A DNA stretch of 19,685 nucleotides from contig JAOTWH010000016.1 in assembly GCA_029863035.1 (NCBI GenBank), positions 1 to 19,685 on the forward strand, in the 5' to 3' direction. Below the pieces are notes generated by a model. It worked only from the letters and a program-made list of their open reading frames with translations. It was not told where the DNA came from and ran no database searches. Position numbers and translations under genes: made by a program. The stretch's first letter is position 1. Each line of letters starts with the position of its first letter. Below are positions 1 to 7,504 of this stretch, piece after piece. The stretch comes from Acidimicrobiia bacterium (GTDB lineage Bacteria; Actinomycetota; Acidimicrobiia; UBA5794; JAOTWH01).

Positions 1-1062
1 GTCGATGGTGTCGACAGTCTCGGAGAAGAGTTTGGCCATGATCGTCATCGAGAACATCACCATGGCCAGGGCTCCGGCGAATGGGCTGCCGGCGCCGACG
101 GCGGTGACGAAGATTATCCCCCAGAAGAGATCCGGAACCGTGCGGAGCACGTTCATGGTCGTGCGAGACAGCCAGTAGACCGGCCCGTTGTAGGTGGTGG
201 GCCGTGACGCCATGAACGCGACGGGTATCGCGATGAGACAGCCGAGCGTGGCCCCCACCACGGCGATCTGGATTGTTTCGATCATGGGGTCGAGGATGTG
301 GAGCTCTGGGGCTTCGCCTGTGAACTCGGACCAGGTCCATTGCGGCGGCCAGAACTGTTCGGCCAGCTCGCCGAAGCGGCCGAACTGCTTGAAGAGCTCG
401 CCAATCGAGAAAGCGATCTTGTTGGCGCCAAAGAGGGTGACAGCCAGCGCCCCGCTTACAGCCGCCAGCGCAGGCGTCCCGACTCTGAGCGAGAAGCCGG
501 CCGCTACGCCGAGAGAAGAGGTAAGTCCTCCGGTCCATGCGTAGAAGGATCCATCCAGGACCTGTAGTTCTCCGGCCTCTACCTCGAACGGGCGCAGATC
601 GTTGAGGAACCCGATAGCGGTGGCCCACTCCAACACTGCGAATCCGGCCACGGCCCATGCGGCAGCAGCCGCAAGTGCCGCCGGCCAGCCCAGCCCCTTG
701 TCGTTTCGCCACAGCACATAGGCGAACCCAGCGCCAACCACCAACCAACCGACTGCAGCTTGAAGGCTCTCGGCCATATCGATGACGCCTTCGCGGTTGT
801 CCAGCACCGACCAAACCACCGCGAGGCCCGTTGCCCCGGCCACGACCAGTATCGCTGCATCGCTCCATGTCCGAGCCGCTCCCACCCAAGCAAGGCCGGC
901 GGCCAAGACCGCTCCGAGCAACGCTCCCCAAAGGACCGCGACGTCCCCGGCAACGGCGCTGACAACCGAAACTCCAACGACCATTGCGGCCAATGGGACG
1001 AAATAGGGACCGGAACTAGGAGGAGCCTTGGGACGAGCTGGGGCGGCTGCCTCCGTCGTCAC
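1..1062 (-). CDS. phnE: Phosphonate-type ABC transporter permease (PhnE-like), 3' end off window
   Basis: Inner-membrane permease that would move phosphonate, phosphite or a related phosphorus oxyanion with the adjacent PhnC ATPase and PhnD binding protein. Translation from a GTG start (1062-1060) gives 354 residues before the window edge, so the C-terminus and the EAA loop that contacts the ATPase are not visible. Residues about 219-354 match the usual PhnE start: a GELF segment, FWPPQW at 237-242, then the permease core with ETIQIAVVG at 262-270 and RTVPDLFWGIIF at 307-318. Before that lie about 215 residues, including several hydrophobic stretches (roughly 21-40, 42-62, 68-84, 102-118, 127-150, 180-215) that ordinary PhnE proteins of about 270 residues lack. 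The GTG overlaps the phnC stop as GTGA, implying translational coupling. The permease call is firm; the substrate is inferred from the neighbours. Confidence 0.88.
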   Translation of the reverse strand, partial: MTTEAAAPARPKAPPSSGPYFVPLAAMVVGVSVVSAVAGDVAVLWGALLGAVLAAGLAWVGAARTWSDAAILVVAGATGLAVVWSVLDNREGVIDMAESLQAAVGWLVVGAGFAYVLWRNDKGLGWPAALAAAAAWAVAGFAVLEWATAIGFLNDLRPFEVEAGELQVLDGSFYAWTGGLTSSLGVAAGFSLRVGTPALAAVSGALAVTLFGANKIAFSIGELFKQFGRFGELAEQFWPPQWTWSEFTGEAPELHILDPMIETIQIAVVGATLGCLIAIPVAFMASRPTTYNGPVYWLSRTTMNVLRTVPDLFWGIIFVTAVGAGSPFAGALAMVMFSMTIMAKLFSETVDTID

Positions 1063-1832
1063 GCCGAGGCGCCCTCGAGAAGGTCGTCTGGGGTGATAGC
1101 TCGGCCGTAGATCTGTCGGAAGACCTCGTCACTGACGTCGGCGATATCGCCGTCGTACACCAGCTCACCGCCTCGGAGCCCGATGAGACGCTTGCCGTAG
1201 GCACGAGCCAGATCGAGGAAGTGCAAGTTGATCAAGGTCGTAATGCCGAGGTCGCGGTTGATGCGTTGCAGATCGCGCATCACCATGTGTGAGGTGACCG
1301 GATCGAGCGATGCCACCGGTTCGTCGGCCAACAGCACGCTCGGCTCCTGAGCCAGGGCTCGGGCAATGCCAACTCGTTGCTGCTGGCCGCCAGACAAATT
1401 GTCCGCCCTCACGTAGGCCTTGTCGACTATGTCCACTCGCTCCAGACCTTGCATCGCCAACTCGACATCTTCCGGCGGCCACATACCCAGCAGCGATCTC
1501 CAGCGTGGAACTTTTGACAGCCGGCCCATGAGCACGTTGTTGATGACCCGGGATCGATTCACCAGATTGAAGGTTTGGAAGATGAGCCCGATGCCAGAGC
1601 GGATCTCACGCAACTCCTTGGCCGAGGCACCGGCAACCTCTCGCCCCGATACCTGCACGGAGCCCTCCGTGATAGGCACCAAGCCATTGACTGCACGAAG
1701 CAGCGTCGATTTTCCGGCCCCGGACAACCCGACGATCACAACGAATTCGCCATCGGCGATGTCGAGGTCGACGTTGTTCAGAGCGCGCAGGCCTCCGGGG
1801 TAAACAACGGAGAGGCCTCGAATCTTGATCAC
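1059..1832 (-). CDS. phnC: Phosphonate ABC transporter ATP-binding protein PhnC
   Basis: Cytoplasmic ATPase of a PhnCDE-type importer, 257 residues, normal length for PhnC. Visible motifs are Walker A GLSGAGKST (35-43), a Q-loop glutamine in FQTF (86), signature LSGGQ (146-150) followed by QQRVGIARAL, Walker B VLLADE (166-171) and the H-loop histidine in INLHFLDLA (204). The wording around the H-loop and the following YGKRLIGLRGG is characteristic of PhnC rather than of generic ABC ATPases. It lies downstream of phnD (67 bp gap holding a strong hairpin) and overlaps phnE by 4 bp. The ATG start at 1832-1830 gives the expected N-terminus just before the first beta strand. Transport of phosphonate specifically, rather than phosphite or phosphate, cannot be decided from the ATPase. 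Confidence 0.93.
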   Translation of the reverse strand: MIKIRGLSVVYPGGLRALNNVDLDIADGEFVVIVGLSGAGKSTLLRAVNGLVPITEGSVQVSGREVAGASAKELREIRSGIGLIFQTFNLVNRSRVINNVLMGRLSKVPRWRSLLGMWPPEDVELAMQGLERVDIVDKAYVRADNLSGGQQQRVGIARALAQEPSVLLADEPVASLDPVTSHMVMRDLQRINRDLGITTLINLHFLDLARAYGKRLIGLRGGELVYDGDIADVSDEVFRQIYGRAITPDDLLEGASA

Positions 1833-1847
1833 GGAGTCAGACTAAAG

Positions 1848-1875
1848 GCAGGGCCACCCCGGAGGGTGGCCCTGC
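1848..1875 (-). terminator. UNCG-loop hairpin between phnD and phnC (attenuator or mRNA-stabilising)
   Basis: A perfect 12-bp inverted repeat (arms 1848-1859 and 1864-1875, GCAGGGCCACCC and its complement) closes a 4-nt loop. Read on the minus strand, the direction of the phn operon, the loop is UCCG, a UNCG-class stable tetraloop. The stem starts 24 bp after the phnD stop and is followed by CTTTAGTC, only a weak U-run. Transcripts would probably terminate partially or be trimmed back to the hairpin, which is a known way to make more binding protein than permease and ATPase. Partial terminator versus 3'-end stabiliser is inference. Confidence 0.72.
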
Positions 1876-1899
1876 GTCGGTCATCTTCTTGTCCGGCGC

Positions 1900-3051
1900 C
1901 TAGTCCTCGGTGATCCCGAGCTTGGCTTGGGCATCACGCACGACGTCGAAGTCGGAGTCAACAGCCTCTCGGATGTCCGTCCATTCGTACACCTCGTCGA
2001 GCACTGCCTCGCCCTCTTCGGTGGAGAGATAATCGGCAATGGCGTCGTAGAACGCCTGCTTGAGGGTGTCGGGCAGGTCACCTGTTACCGCAACAACGTC
2101 GTTGGGGATCTCGTCAGTGATGGCGAACACCACGACCTCGGAGCCGATGTCAGGGCTCTCTTCCCGCAGGTTGCGGCGGGCATCGTCGAACGCTGCGCCC
2201 ACGTCGGCGTCCCCGGCGTAGACGGCTGCGACGGTATCTGTATGCGATCCGAGGTTGACGATGCCTACATCGGCGTCGAGATCGATTCCGAGGTTGAGCA
2301 ATTGCAGCGTGGGGAACACCGCCGAGGACGTCGAGGTCGGGCTGCCGAACGCAATGTCGAGACCGGCGACCCTGCTGAGGTCACCGAGGCAAGCCAGACC
2401 GGGATCTACCGGTGTGCCGTCCTCGAGAACCTCGTCTTCCTTGCCTTCGTCACCGAAGGCGACTCCAACCTGCAGTGCGATTGCGTCGAACGGATCTACC
2501 AGAACGACTTCGCCGCCCATATTCTCCAGGGCTCCAGGCACCGGGTCCTCGTCACACAGGGTGGCGGCAGCTTCGGGGGTAGCGAACCACTGACCGTGGT
2601 AGGTGCCCGAGCCGAATCGGACCGACTGGATCAATACCTCGATGTCGGGGTACTGCTGCTTGGCCTGGACGTAGCCGAACGGCCCGAAGGCGCCGAAATC
2701 GACCTGGCCGGTGCCGAGGGCGACGACCAATCCGTTGTAGTCGGCTGTGACGATGCCCTCGACTTCGATACCAAGCCGCTCGGCCAGCGCATCCATGAAC
2801 GGCTGGATGTTGTCCTGCAATGTTTCCTGGCGCTCCGACGGGATGAACCCCACTGTGATGCTGTCAGGCCAATCGGCGTTGGGGCCAGCCTCAGTTGTTG
2901 CCGGGGCTTCGGTAGCCGGGGGCTCGGTCGCAGGCGCCGCGGTGGCGGGCGGTTCGGTGGCCGCGGGTGCGTCTGTAGTGGTCGCTGCATCGTCGCTGCA
3001 CGCTGTTGCTAGCAACGCCAGGGCGAATAGAAGAACAATTAGCTTGCGCAT
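1900..3051 (-). CDS. phnD: PhnD-like periplasmic/lipoprotein substrate-binding protein
   Basis: Extracytoplasmic binding protein of the adjacent importer, 383 residues. It begins MRKLIVLLFA and has a lipobox-like LLATAC with Cys18, so it is probably a lipoprotein. Residues about 20-57 are a Thr/Pro/Ala-rich linker built on TEPPAT-type repeats, typical of actinobacterial lipoproteins. The mature part opens with TVGFIPSERQETLQ and carries the PhnD-type GQVDFGAFGPFGYVQA and the SPTSTSSAVFP segment that matches the ligand-loop STSG region of the family. The stretch between a VDPFDAIALQ segment and FGSPTSTS looks longer than in typical PhnD and is acidic. An AAGGAG Shine-Dalgarno lies about 11 nt before the ATG. 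The ligand could be a phosphonate, phosphite, hypophosphite or phosphate; sequence alone does not decide. Confidence 0.88.
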   Translation of the reverse strand: MRKLIVLLFALALLATACSDDAATTTDAPAATEPPATAAPATEPPATEAPATTEAGPNADWPDSITVGFIPSERQETLQDNIQPFMDALAERLGIEVEGIVTADYNGLVVALGTGQVDFGAFGPFGYVQAKQQYPDIEVLIQSVRFGSGTYHGQWFATPEAAATLCDEDPVPGALENMGGEVVLVDPFDAIALQVGVAFGDEGKEDEVLEDGTPVDPGLACLGDLSRVAGLDIAFGSPTSTSSAVFPTLQLLNLGIDLDADVGIVNLGSHTDTVAAVYAGDADVGAAFDDARRNLREESPDIGSEVVVFAITDEIPNDVVAVTGDLPDTLKQAFYDAIADYLSTEEGEAVLDEVYEWTDIREAVDSDFDVVRDAQAKLGITED

Positions 3052-3125
3052 TATGTGGGGGACTCCTTGTGAAGGGCCTAATCCAAGGCCGCTACGGGAA
3101 AGGCTAACCGCCTGCTACGACAGCG

Positions 3126-3671
3126 TTAGGGTCGAGAGTCCACAAAAGCGCCGAACTCGTCCCAGCCGTCAATGTCATGAACCCCGTCGACCGGGTCGTT
3201 CCAGGGGCGGACGAAGCGGCACACTGCCGACTCGGAGCGATGCTCGTGCAGCGAACGGATCTGGTGGGGTGAGTCATCCAGGTAGACATCACAAGGCACC
3301 AGGTACTTCCTCTCGATCATATGCACTTCGCGCGTCGGCACCCTGTGTTCAGCTAGCCATGCAAGTGTGTCGTGGATGGCCCAATCCGGCTTGGTGGTGA
3401 TGATCACGATGTCGTGGTCAACCCACAGCTTGTTGAGCGTCTCCACGGCTCCGTCGTATGTCTCCAGATGGCGGAACAGGCTTCCGCCCCCGTGGTCTTT
3501 GGCCCAGGCCCAGAATTCGCCCATGTTGGGAAAGTGCGTTAGGTGGTGCATCCCGTCCCACATGTCGACGGCATCGAGCGGGATGTCGGTCCCGAAATCG
3601 AGGTTGTAGCGGGTGATCCAGCCGCTGGTGAAGTCGGCCACCACCCCGTCGAGGTCAATTCCAAGGCGCAT
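3126..3671 (-). CDS. HAD-superfamily phosphatase, 5'-nucleotidase (NT5C) type
   Basis: Soluble HAD-fold hydrolase of 181 residues from the ATG at 3671. Motif I is DLDGVVAD with nucleophile Asp6 and acid/base Asp8, motif II is the ITT at 91-93, motif III lysine is probably Lys122 in ERKYL, and motif IV is LDDSP (Asp132, Asp133). The layout resembles the 5'(3')-deoxyribonucleotidase family, so a nucleoside monophosphate or small phosphate ester is the likely substrate. An upstream in-frame GTG at 3692 would add seven residues but falls inside the heptamer repeat; the internal ATG puts DLDG at the normal distance from the N-terminus. It lies 74 bp upstream of phnD on the same strand, so cotranscription with the phosphorus transporter is possible. 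The intervening gap holds a small GGCCT/AGGCC inverted repeat. It is not a PhnX phosphonatase by motif. Confidence 0.8.
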   Translation of the reverse strand: MRLGIDLDGVVADFTSGWITRYNLDFGTDIPLDAVDMWDGMHHLTHFPNMGEFWAWAKDHGGGSLFRHLETYDGAVETLNKLWVDHDIVIITTKPDWAIHDTLAWLAEHRVPTREVHMIERKYLVPCDVYLDDSPHQIRSLHEHRSESAVCRFVRPWNDPVDGVHDIDGWDEFGAFVDSRP

Positions 3672-3684
3672 GGGGAAACCGTAG

Positions 3685-3761
3685 CTCGTCACTCGTCACT
3701 CGTAAGAGGCGCGAAACGAGAAACGAGAGACGAGAAACGAGTGACGCCTTGCTCGTTACTC
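3685..3761. repeat. Heptameric ACGAG repeat array, inverted, between divergent genes
   Basis: Three head-to-tail heptamers CTCGTCA, CTCGTCA, CTCGTAA (3685-3705) are followed by an 8-nt spacer and then, in inverted orientation, AAACGAG, AAACGAG, AGACGAG, AAACGAG, TGACG (3714-3746), with one more inverted unit CTCGTTA at 3752-3758. The arms give a perfect 10-bp inverted repeat, CGTCACTCGT (3694-3703) with ACGAGTGACG (3737-3746). It fills most of the 98-bp gap between the HAD phosphatase and dnaX starts. A related array occurs at 13204-13249. Confidence 0.85.
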
Positions 3762-3769
3762 TTGCCTCC

Positions 3770-5539
3770 GTGGAATACCAGGCTCTCTACCGCAAGTACC
3801 GCCCGCAACGATTCGACCAGATCATTGGGCAGCGCCACGTCACAGACACGCTGGCTCGGGAGGTAGCCGACGACAAGGTCGCTCACGCCTACCTCTTCGC
3901 CGGACCGCGCGGCACTGGCAAGACGACAACCGCTCGCATCATTGCCAAGGCACTCAACTGCGAGTCGCGCTCGGCCGATGGCGAGCCAGACAACGAATGC
4001 CCCTCATGCGTAGCCATCACCGGAGGCATCTCCCTCGATGTGATCGAGCTGGATGCCGCGTCGCATAACAAGGTTGAGGATGTTCGCGAGATCCGCGTCA
4101 ACGCCGGGACGGTGGCGTCCGTCGGCGGCGCGCAGCGCATCTACATCCTTGACGAGGCCCACATGCTGTCACGGGCAGCCGGCAATGCTCTGCTCAAGAT
4201 CCTCGAGGAGCCGCCGGAGCATGTCCGCTTCGTGATGGCGACTACCGAGCCGTACAAGCTGCTCGACACGGTTCGCAGCCGTGCGCAGCGATTCGATTTC
4301 CACCCGATCAACGGCGAGGTTCTGATCTCCCATCTCCAAATGGTCGGAGACGCAGAGGGATTCGCCGCATCTCCCGATGCTCTGGGCCTCATCGCCGAGC
4401 ATGCCAACGGGTCTGTGCGCGACGCCCTCGGGTTGTTAGAGCAGGTTGCTGCTCTGGGTGAGGGCAAGGTGGAGTCGGATCTGGTGGTGCGGGCCCTTGG
4501 TTTGGCAGACCAACATGTGTTCTCGGACCTGGTCGACGCCATCGCTTCACAGGACGCTCCGGGGGCGCTGGCCCTGGTATCGCGGATGGCCGCCAGCGGT
4601 GCCGACCTGCGGCGGTTCGTGGCGGACGCCCTTGGCTTCTTCCGTGGGCTGTTCCTCGCCCAGTACACGCCCAACCTCGAGGAGGTCGTCGATGAGAGCA
4701 GCGACACCATCGAGGGGTGGCGTGAGCACGCCAAGAGCCTCAGCTCGGTCGACGTGCTGCGAGCGATCGACCAGTTGTCCGACGCGCTTATGCAGTTAAG
4801 GGAGGGGCGCGAGGAACGGTTGGTGGTCGAGCTCGCCGTGTTGCGGCTGGCCCGTCCCGAGACGGCGGTAGATCCGGCTTCGTTGGCCGCTCGCCTCGAT
4901 CGTCTCGAGGACCGGGCGCGCCGTTCGGCCAAGCCGGCCGAGGGTGGTGTCGTCGAGTCCAGTTCCAAGCCCGCTGCTGCGCCGGTCGCCGCTACGGGTG
5001 CGGCCCCGGCTGTTGAGTCCACGACAGCGGTCGAGCCCGAGGCGCCTTTCGAAGCGGCTCAACCCCAACCGGTGTCCGAAATGACTACCGATGGGACTGC
5101 GCAGAGCTCACCTGTCCCAGCCCCAGACCTGCTTTCCGATCTGGAGCTGTCGACTTTCGAGGCCACCTGGCCGGCGTTGGTGGCCAGAGTCCGAGACGAC
5201 GCCGGACCACGGCGCCACGCCCTTTTCAAGGAGACCACGCCTTCCCGGGTAGAGGCAGGTGTGGTGACGCTCACGGTGCCTTCCCACCTCCCGTTCCATC
5301 TCGAACAACTCCGTCACGACGAGGAGCTCAGGGTGCTGGCGGAGCGAACCGGGGCAGAGTTGTTGGGCGGCGCCATCGCCATCTCCTACGAGGCGGGCGA
5401 CGCCGTGGCGGTGGCGCCTGTGGTGGAGCCAACCAAGGCGCCAGAGGCTTCGGAGATGGCAAGTGAGGGCGCGGCGGCAGACCCAACCGACCTGATGAGG
5501 GACATTCTTGGCGGAGAGGTCGTCGAGGAACCCTCCTGA
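3770..5539 (+). CDS. dnaX: DNA polymerase III subunit gamma/tau
   Basis: Clamp-loader ATPase that loads the sliding clamp and ties the replicase together, 589 residues. The start is GTG at 3770, giving VEYQALYRKYRPQ, the canonical N-terminus; an upstream TTG at 3749 is in frame but adds non-conserved residues from the repeat region. Walker A is GPRGTGKT (45-52), the Walker B region has DEAH (128-131), sensor 1 is ATTEP (157-161). The zinc module shows Cys64, Cys77 and Cys80 but the expected fourth cysteine is Asp74. The SRC arginine-finger motif reads SRA (170-172). Residues about 395-470 are an Ala/Pro/Glu-rich linker, followed by a C-terminal domain (ATWPALVARVRDD onward). No clear Shine-Dalgarno is seen. 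Downstream ybaB and recR, often linked to dnaX, are absent; the next gene is convergent with a 16-bp gap. Confidence 0.95.
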   Translation: MEYQALYRKYRPQRFDQIIGQRHVTDTLAREVADDKVAHAYLFAGPRGTGKTTTARIIAKALNCESRSADGEPDNECPSCVAITGGISLDVIELDAASHNKVEDVREIRVNAGTVASVGGAQRIYILDEAHMLSRAAGNALLKILEEPPEHVRFVMATTEPYKLLDTVRSRAQRFDFHPINGEVLISHLQMVGDAEGFAASPDALGLIAEHANGSVRDALGLLEQVAALGEGKVESDLVVRALGLADQHVFSDLVDAIASQDAPGALALVSRMAASGADLRRFVADALGFFRGLFLAQYTPNLEEVVDESSDTIEGWREHAKSLSSVDVLRAIDQLSDALMQLREGREERLVVELAVLRLARPETAVDPASLAARLDRLEDRARRSAKPAEGGVVESSSKPAAAPVAATGAAPAVESTTAVEPEAPFEAAQPQPVSEMTTDGTAQSSPVPAPDLLSDLELSTFEATWPALVARVRDDAGPRRHALFKETTPSRVEAGVVTLTVPSHLPFHLEQLRHDEELRVLAERTGAELLGGAIAISYEAGDAVAVAPVVEPTKAPEASEMASEGAAADPTDLMRDILGGEVVEEPS

Positions 5540-5555
5540 CCGATTCCGTGCGGAC

Positions 5556-6152
5556 TCAGGCGGCCGGGCTGGCGACCACCACGAACTCGTTGTAGCGGAA
5601 CCAGCGCCCGGCGAATCGGGGGAGCGGGTGGGAGTAGGCCTTCGCCACCGTCAATCCGATATCGGTGCACAGGCGCCGCAATACCTCGAAGTCGGCGAAC
5701 TCGACGTGGGTCGGATCGGAGCGAAACCCGGCTTCCTGTGGGCAGATCAGTATCACCCGACCCCCCGGCTTCAGGTAGGGGAGATAGCGGCTCACCAGCT
5801 CCACTGCCTCGTGGTAACGCATGTGCTCGACGACGTGAGCCAGGAGCAGTGCGTCGAATCGGCCCGGCACGTTGTATCGGCTGGAGGCGAATTCGTCGGG
5901 GCTGAATGCGTCGAACCCACGGCGCCTGGCCTCGGCCACGGCGGCATCGTTGTGATCTACCCCCACCCCGTTGCCATCGAGATGTCCCAGATTGCGCCCC
6001 AGCCCACAACCGATATCGAGCGTGAAACCGGGTTTGAGGCGGCGCAGGTTGCGGCGGTACACCGCCTGCGCCCGAAACAGCCGCTTCCACCACACGCTCT
6101 CGCTGGTTTGGAGACGTTCGGCGTAAGCGTCCGATGAGGTGTCATCCGGCAT
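5556..6152 (-). CDS. Class I SAM-dependent methyltransferase, substrate unknown
   Basis: Soluble methyltransferase of 198 residues. Motif I is LDIGCGLGRNL (45-55), the post-I acidic region is GVGVDHN (62-68), the motif IV area is DALLLAHVVEHM, and the post-motif KPGGRVILICPQEAGF is typical of UbiE/methyltransferase type 11 proteins. The N-terminal part is Arg- and Trp-rich (WWKRLFRAQ), and the C-terminal RWFRYNEFVVVA resembles enzymes that act on lipids or small molecules, but no substrate can be named. Start is ATG at 6152, without a clear Shine-Dalgarno. It sits 49 bp downstream of the MscS gene on the same strand and may be the last gene of that operon. It is convergent with dnaX, with no obvious terminator in the 16-bp gap. 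Confidence 0.82.
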   Translation of the reverse strand: MPDDTSSDAYAERLQTSESVWWKRLFRAQAVYRRNLRRLKPGFTLDIGCGLGRNLGHLDGNGVGVDHNDAAVAEARRRGFDAFSPDEFASSRYNVPGRFDALLLAHVVEHMRYHEAVELVSRYLPYLKPGGRVILICPQEAGFRSDPTHVEFADFEVLRRLCTDIGLTVAKAYSHPLPRFAGRWFRYNEFVVVASPAA

Positions 6153-6201
6153 TCGACGAGGCTACCGCTGGGCCGCCGGGCGCCGACTCAGCTCTCCCGA
6201 C

Positions 6202-7101
6202 TCAGCGCAGTGGCCCACCGGCGGGGTCATCAGCTCGGTAGATGCGGGTAGTGGGGTAGGCCAGCTCGACGTCGGGCTCAGACGCGATGGCAGTGAGGAT
6301 GCTCTTCCATATCGCCGCCTCTACCACCCGGCGCTTCCTCACCTCGACCAGGATCCGCCCCGTGACCAGCACCCCGCTATCTCTCACTGTTAGGTAGGTG
6401 GATGGCGTGGTGTGGGTGTAGCGGATCTGGTAGGCCGACATGGACTGTCGCAGCTCCAGTTGGGCCCGGGCCGGGTCGTGATGAGGGGCGTGTTCGTCGA
6501 GCGCCGCAGCCACGATCTGGTCGGTCTTTTCCCAGTCTGACTCGAACGTCACCAACACCGGAACCTCGTGCCACACGAACTGAAAGCCCTCCGAGTAGTT
6601 GGCGATGGGCTTGGTGAACACCACCAGGTTGGGGACGTGCATGATGCGCCCTGTGGACTGGTCGGCGTCCACCCAGTTGCCAACCTCGAGCATCGAAAAT
6701 CGGAACACCCGGATGTCCACCACGTCGCCGATATTGCCGTCCACCTCGATGCGGTCCCCGATGCGGAAGGGTCGCCGTAACACGATGTAGAGCCACCCAG
6801 CGAGGTCCTTGATGGGGTCGGAAAGCGCGATGGCGAGACCGGCCGACACCAGGCCGAGGTAGGTGGTGAACTGGTTGCCTTCTACCCACAGGAAAATCAA
6901 CACGATCAGGCCGACGATCCACACCGTGTAGCTGGTGATCTTGCGGGCCCGGTACCAAACGGCAGGGTCCTCGACCTTGCGGTGCACGTAGGCGAGGCCA
7001 GCCCATCGGATGAGGCCGAGCAGGAGGATGAGGAATAGCGAGACCAACAGCCGTGCTGTGGTGGCGGAGATATCGAGCGCTTCTTCTAGCCAGCTAACCA
7101 C
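6202..7101 (-). CDS. MscS-family mechanosensitive ion channel
   Basis: Inner-membrane small-conductance mechanosensitive channel homologue of 299 residues that would release solutes on hypo-osmotic shock. Three hydrophobic helices are visible at about 14-36, 54-74 and 80-97. The pore-lining helix and beta domain carry the family signature GLAIALSDPIKDLAGWLYIVL, then RRPFRIGDRIEVDG and MHVPNLVVFTKPIANYS, matching the IPNS-type segment. The C-terminal alpha/beta domain is present through VRKRRVVEAAIWKSIL. Length is close to E. coli MscS (286). The start codon is GTG at 7101. It follows the 118-residue membrane protein gene by 38 bp and precedes the methyltransferase by 49 bp, suggesting one transcription unit. 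Confidence 0.92.
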   Translation of the reverse strand: MVSWLEEALDISATTARLLVSLFLILLLGLIRWAGLAYVHRKVEDPAVWYRARKITSYTVWIVGLIVLIFLWVEGNQFTTYLGLVSAGLAIALSDPIKDLAGWLYIVLRRPFRIGDRIEVDGNIGDVVDIRVFRFSMLEVGNWVDADQSTGRIMHVPNLVVFTKPIANYSEGFQFVWHEVPVLVTFESDWEKTDQIVAAALDEHAPHHDPARAQLELRQSMSAYQIRYTHTTPSTYLTVRDSGVLVTGRILVEVRKRRVVEAAIWKSILTAIASEPDVELAYPTTRIYRADDPAGGPLR

Positions 7102-7139
7102 GATGCGCAGCGTACCGATCGGCCGCTGGGCGGGCCCGA

Positions 7140-7496
7140 TCAGGCAGGGCTGTCTTGCGACCCGCTCTCGGTTTCTCCCTCGCCGTCACCCTCGGCGCCT
7201 TCGGTATCGTCCGCTGGCGCCGAGCGCCGCTGGGAGGCGCCGGGGGCGGTTTTCGCCTCGGGCATGGTCCGCAGTCGCGACGGGGGCAGTTCACGGGTCG
7301 TCTTCACCGGTCCGAACATGCCCCACAGGATTCCGACAACGATTCCAGCGACGATGACGAAGATGGGGGTCAGAGTCCCCAACGCGATCACGGCGTACAT
7401 GATGAGCAGAGCCGCTGTGCCGATGCCGAGCAGAAGGCCGAAGATGGCACCCCTGATGGGGTGGCGCTTCACTTTCGCTTTTGCAGTGGTAGTCAT
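7140..7496 (-). CDS. Small two-helix membrane protein, function unknown
   Basis: Predicted 118-residue membrane protein. The chosen ATG at 7496 has an excellent Shine-Dalgarno, AGGAGG, six nucleotides or fewer upstream (GGTAGGAGGATTC before the ATG); longer readings to 7643 overlap the preceding gene and are rejected. Residues 1-14 are basic (KAKVKRHPIRG), two hydrophobic segments lie at about 15-38 and 43-62, and the cytoplasmic-looking tail is Pro/Arg-rich, then strongly acidic and Ser/Gly-rich at 92-118. No enzyme motif is visible and I do not recognise the family. It begins 8 bp after the secreted-protein gene and lies 38 bp before mscS, so the three are likely co-expressed; a role as partner of the channel or of the anchored protein is only inference. 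Confidence 0.75.
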   Translation of the reverse strand: MTTTAKAKVKRHPIRGAIFGLLLGIGTAALLIMYAVIALGTLTPIFVIVAGIVVGILWGMFGPVKTTRELPPSRLRTMPEAKTAPGASQRRSAPADDTEGAEGDGEGETESGSQDSPA

Positions 7497-7504
7497 GAAT
7501 CCTC

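Noticed and set aside
1927..3012. Long open frame of 361 codons antisense to phnD
   Set aside because: It mirrors the phnD gene on the opposite strand, has no family motif, and is a typical by-product of GC-rich third-position bias; phnD has clear domains.
3052..3125. PHO box ahead of phnD
   Set aside because: I looked for actinobacterial GTTCACC-like direct repeats; only isolated partial matches such as CTTCAC are present, not a spaced pair.
3685..3761. CRISPR array
   Set aside because: Units are only 7 bp, contiguous and in both orientations, with no unique spacers and no cas genes.
4900..5150. Programmed frameshift in dnaX making a gamma form
   Set aside because: No A- or T-rich slippery heptamer is visible in the linker region, and there is no early alternative stop with a following stem that stands out.
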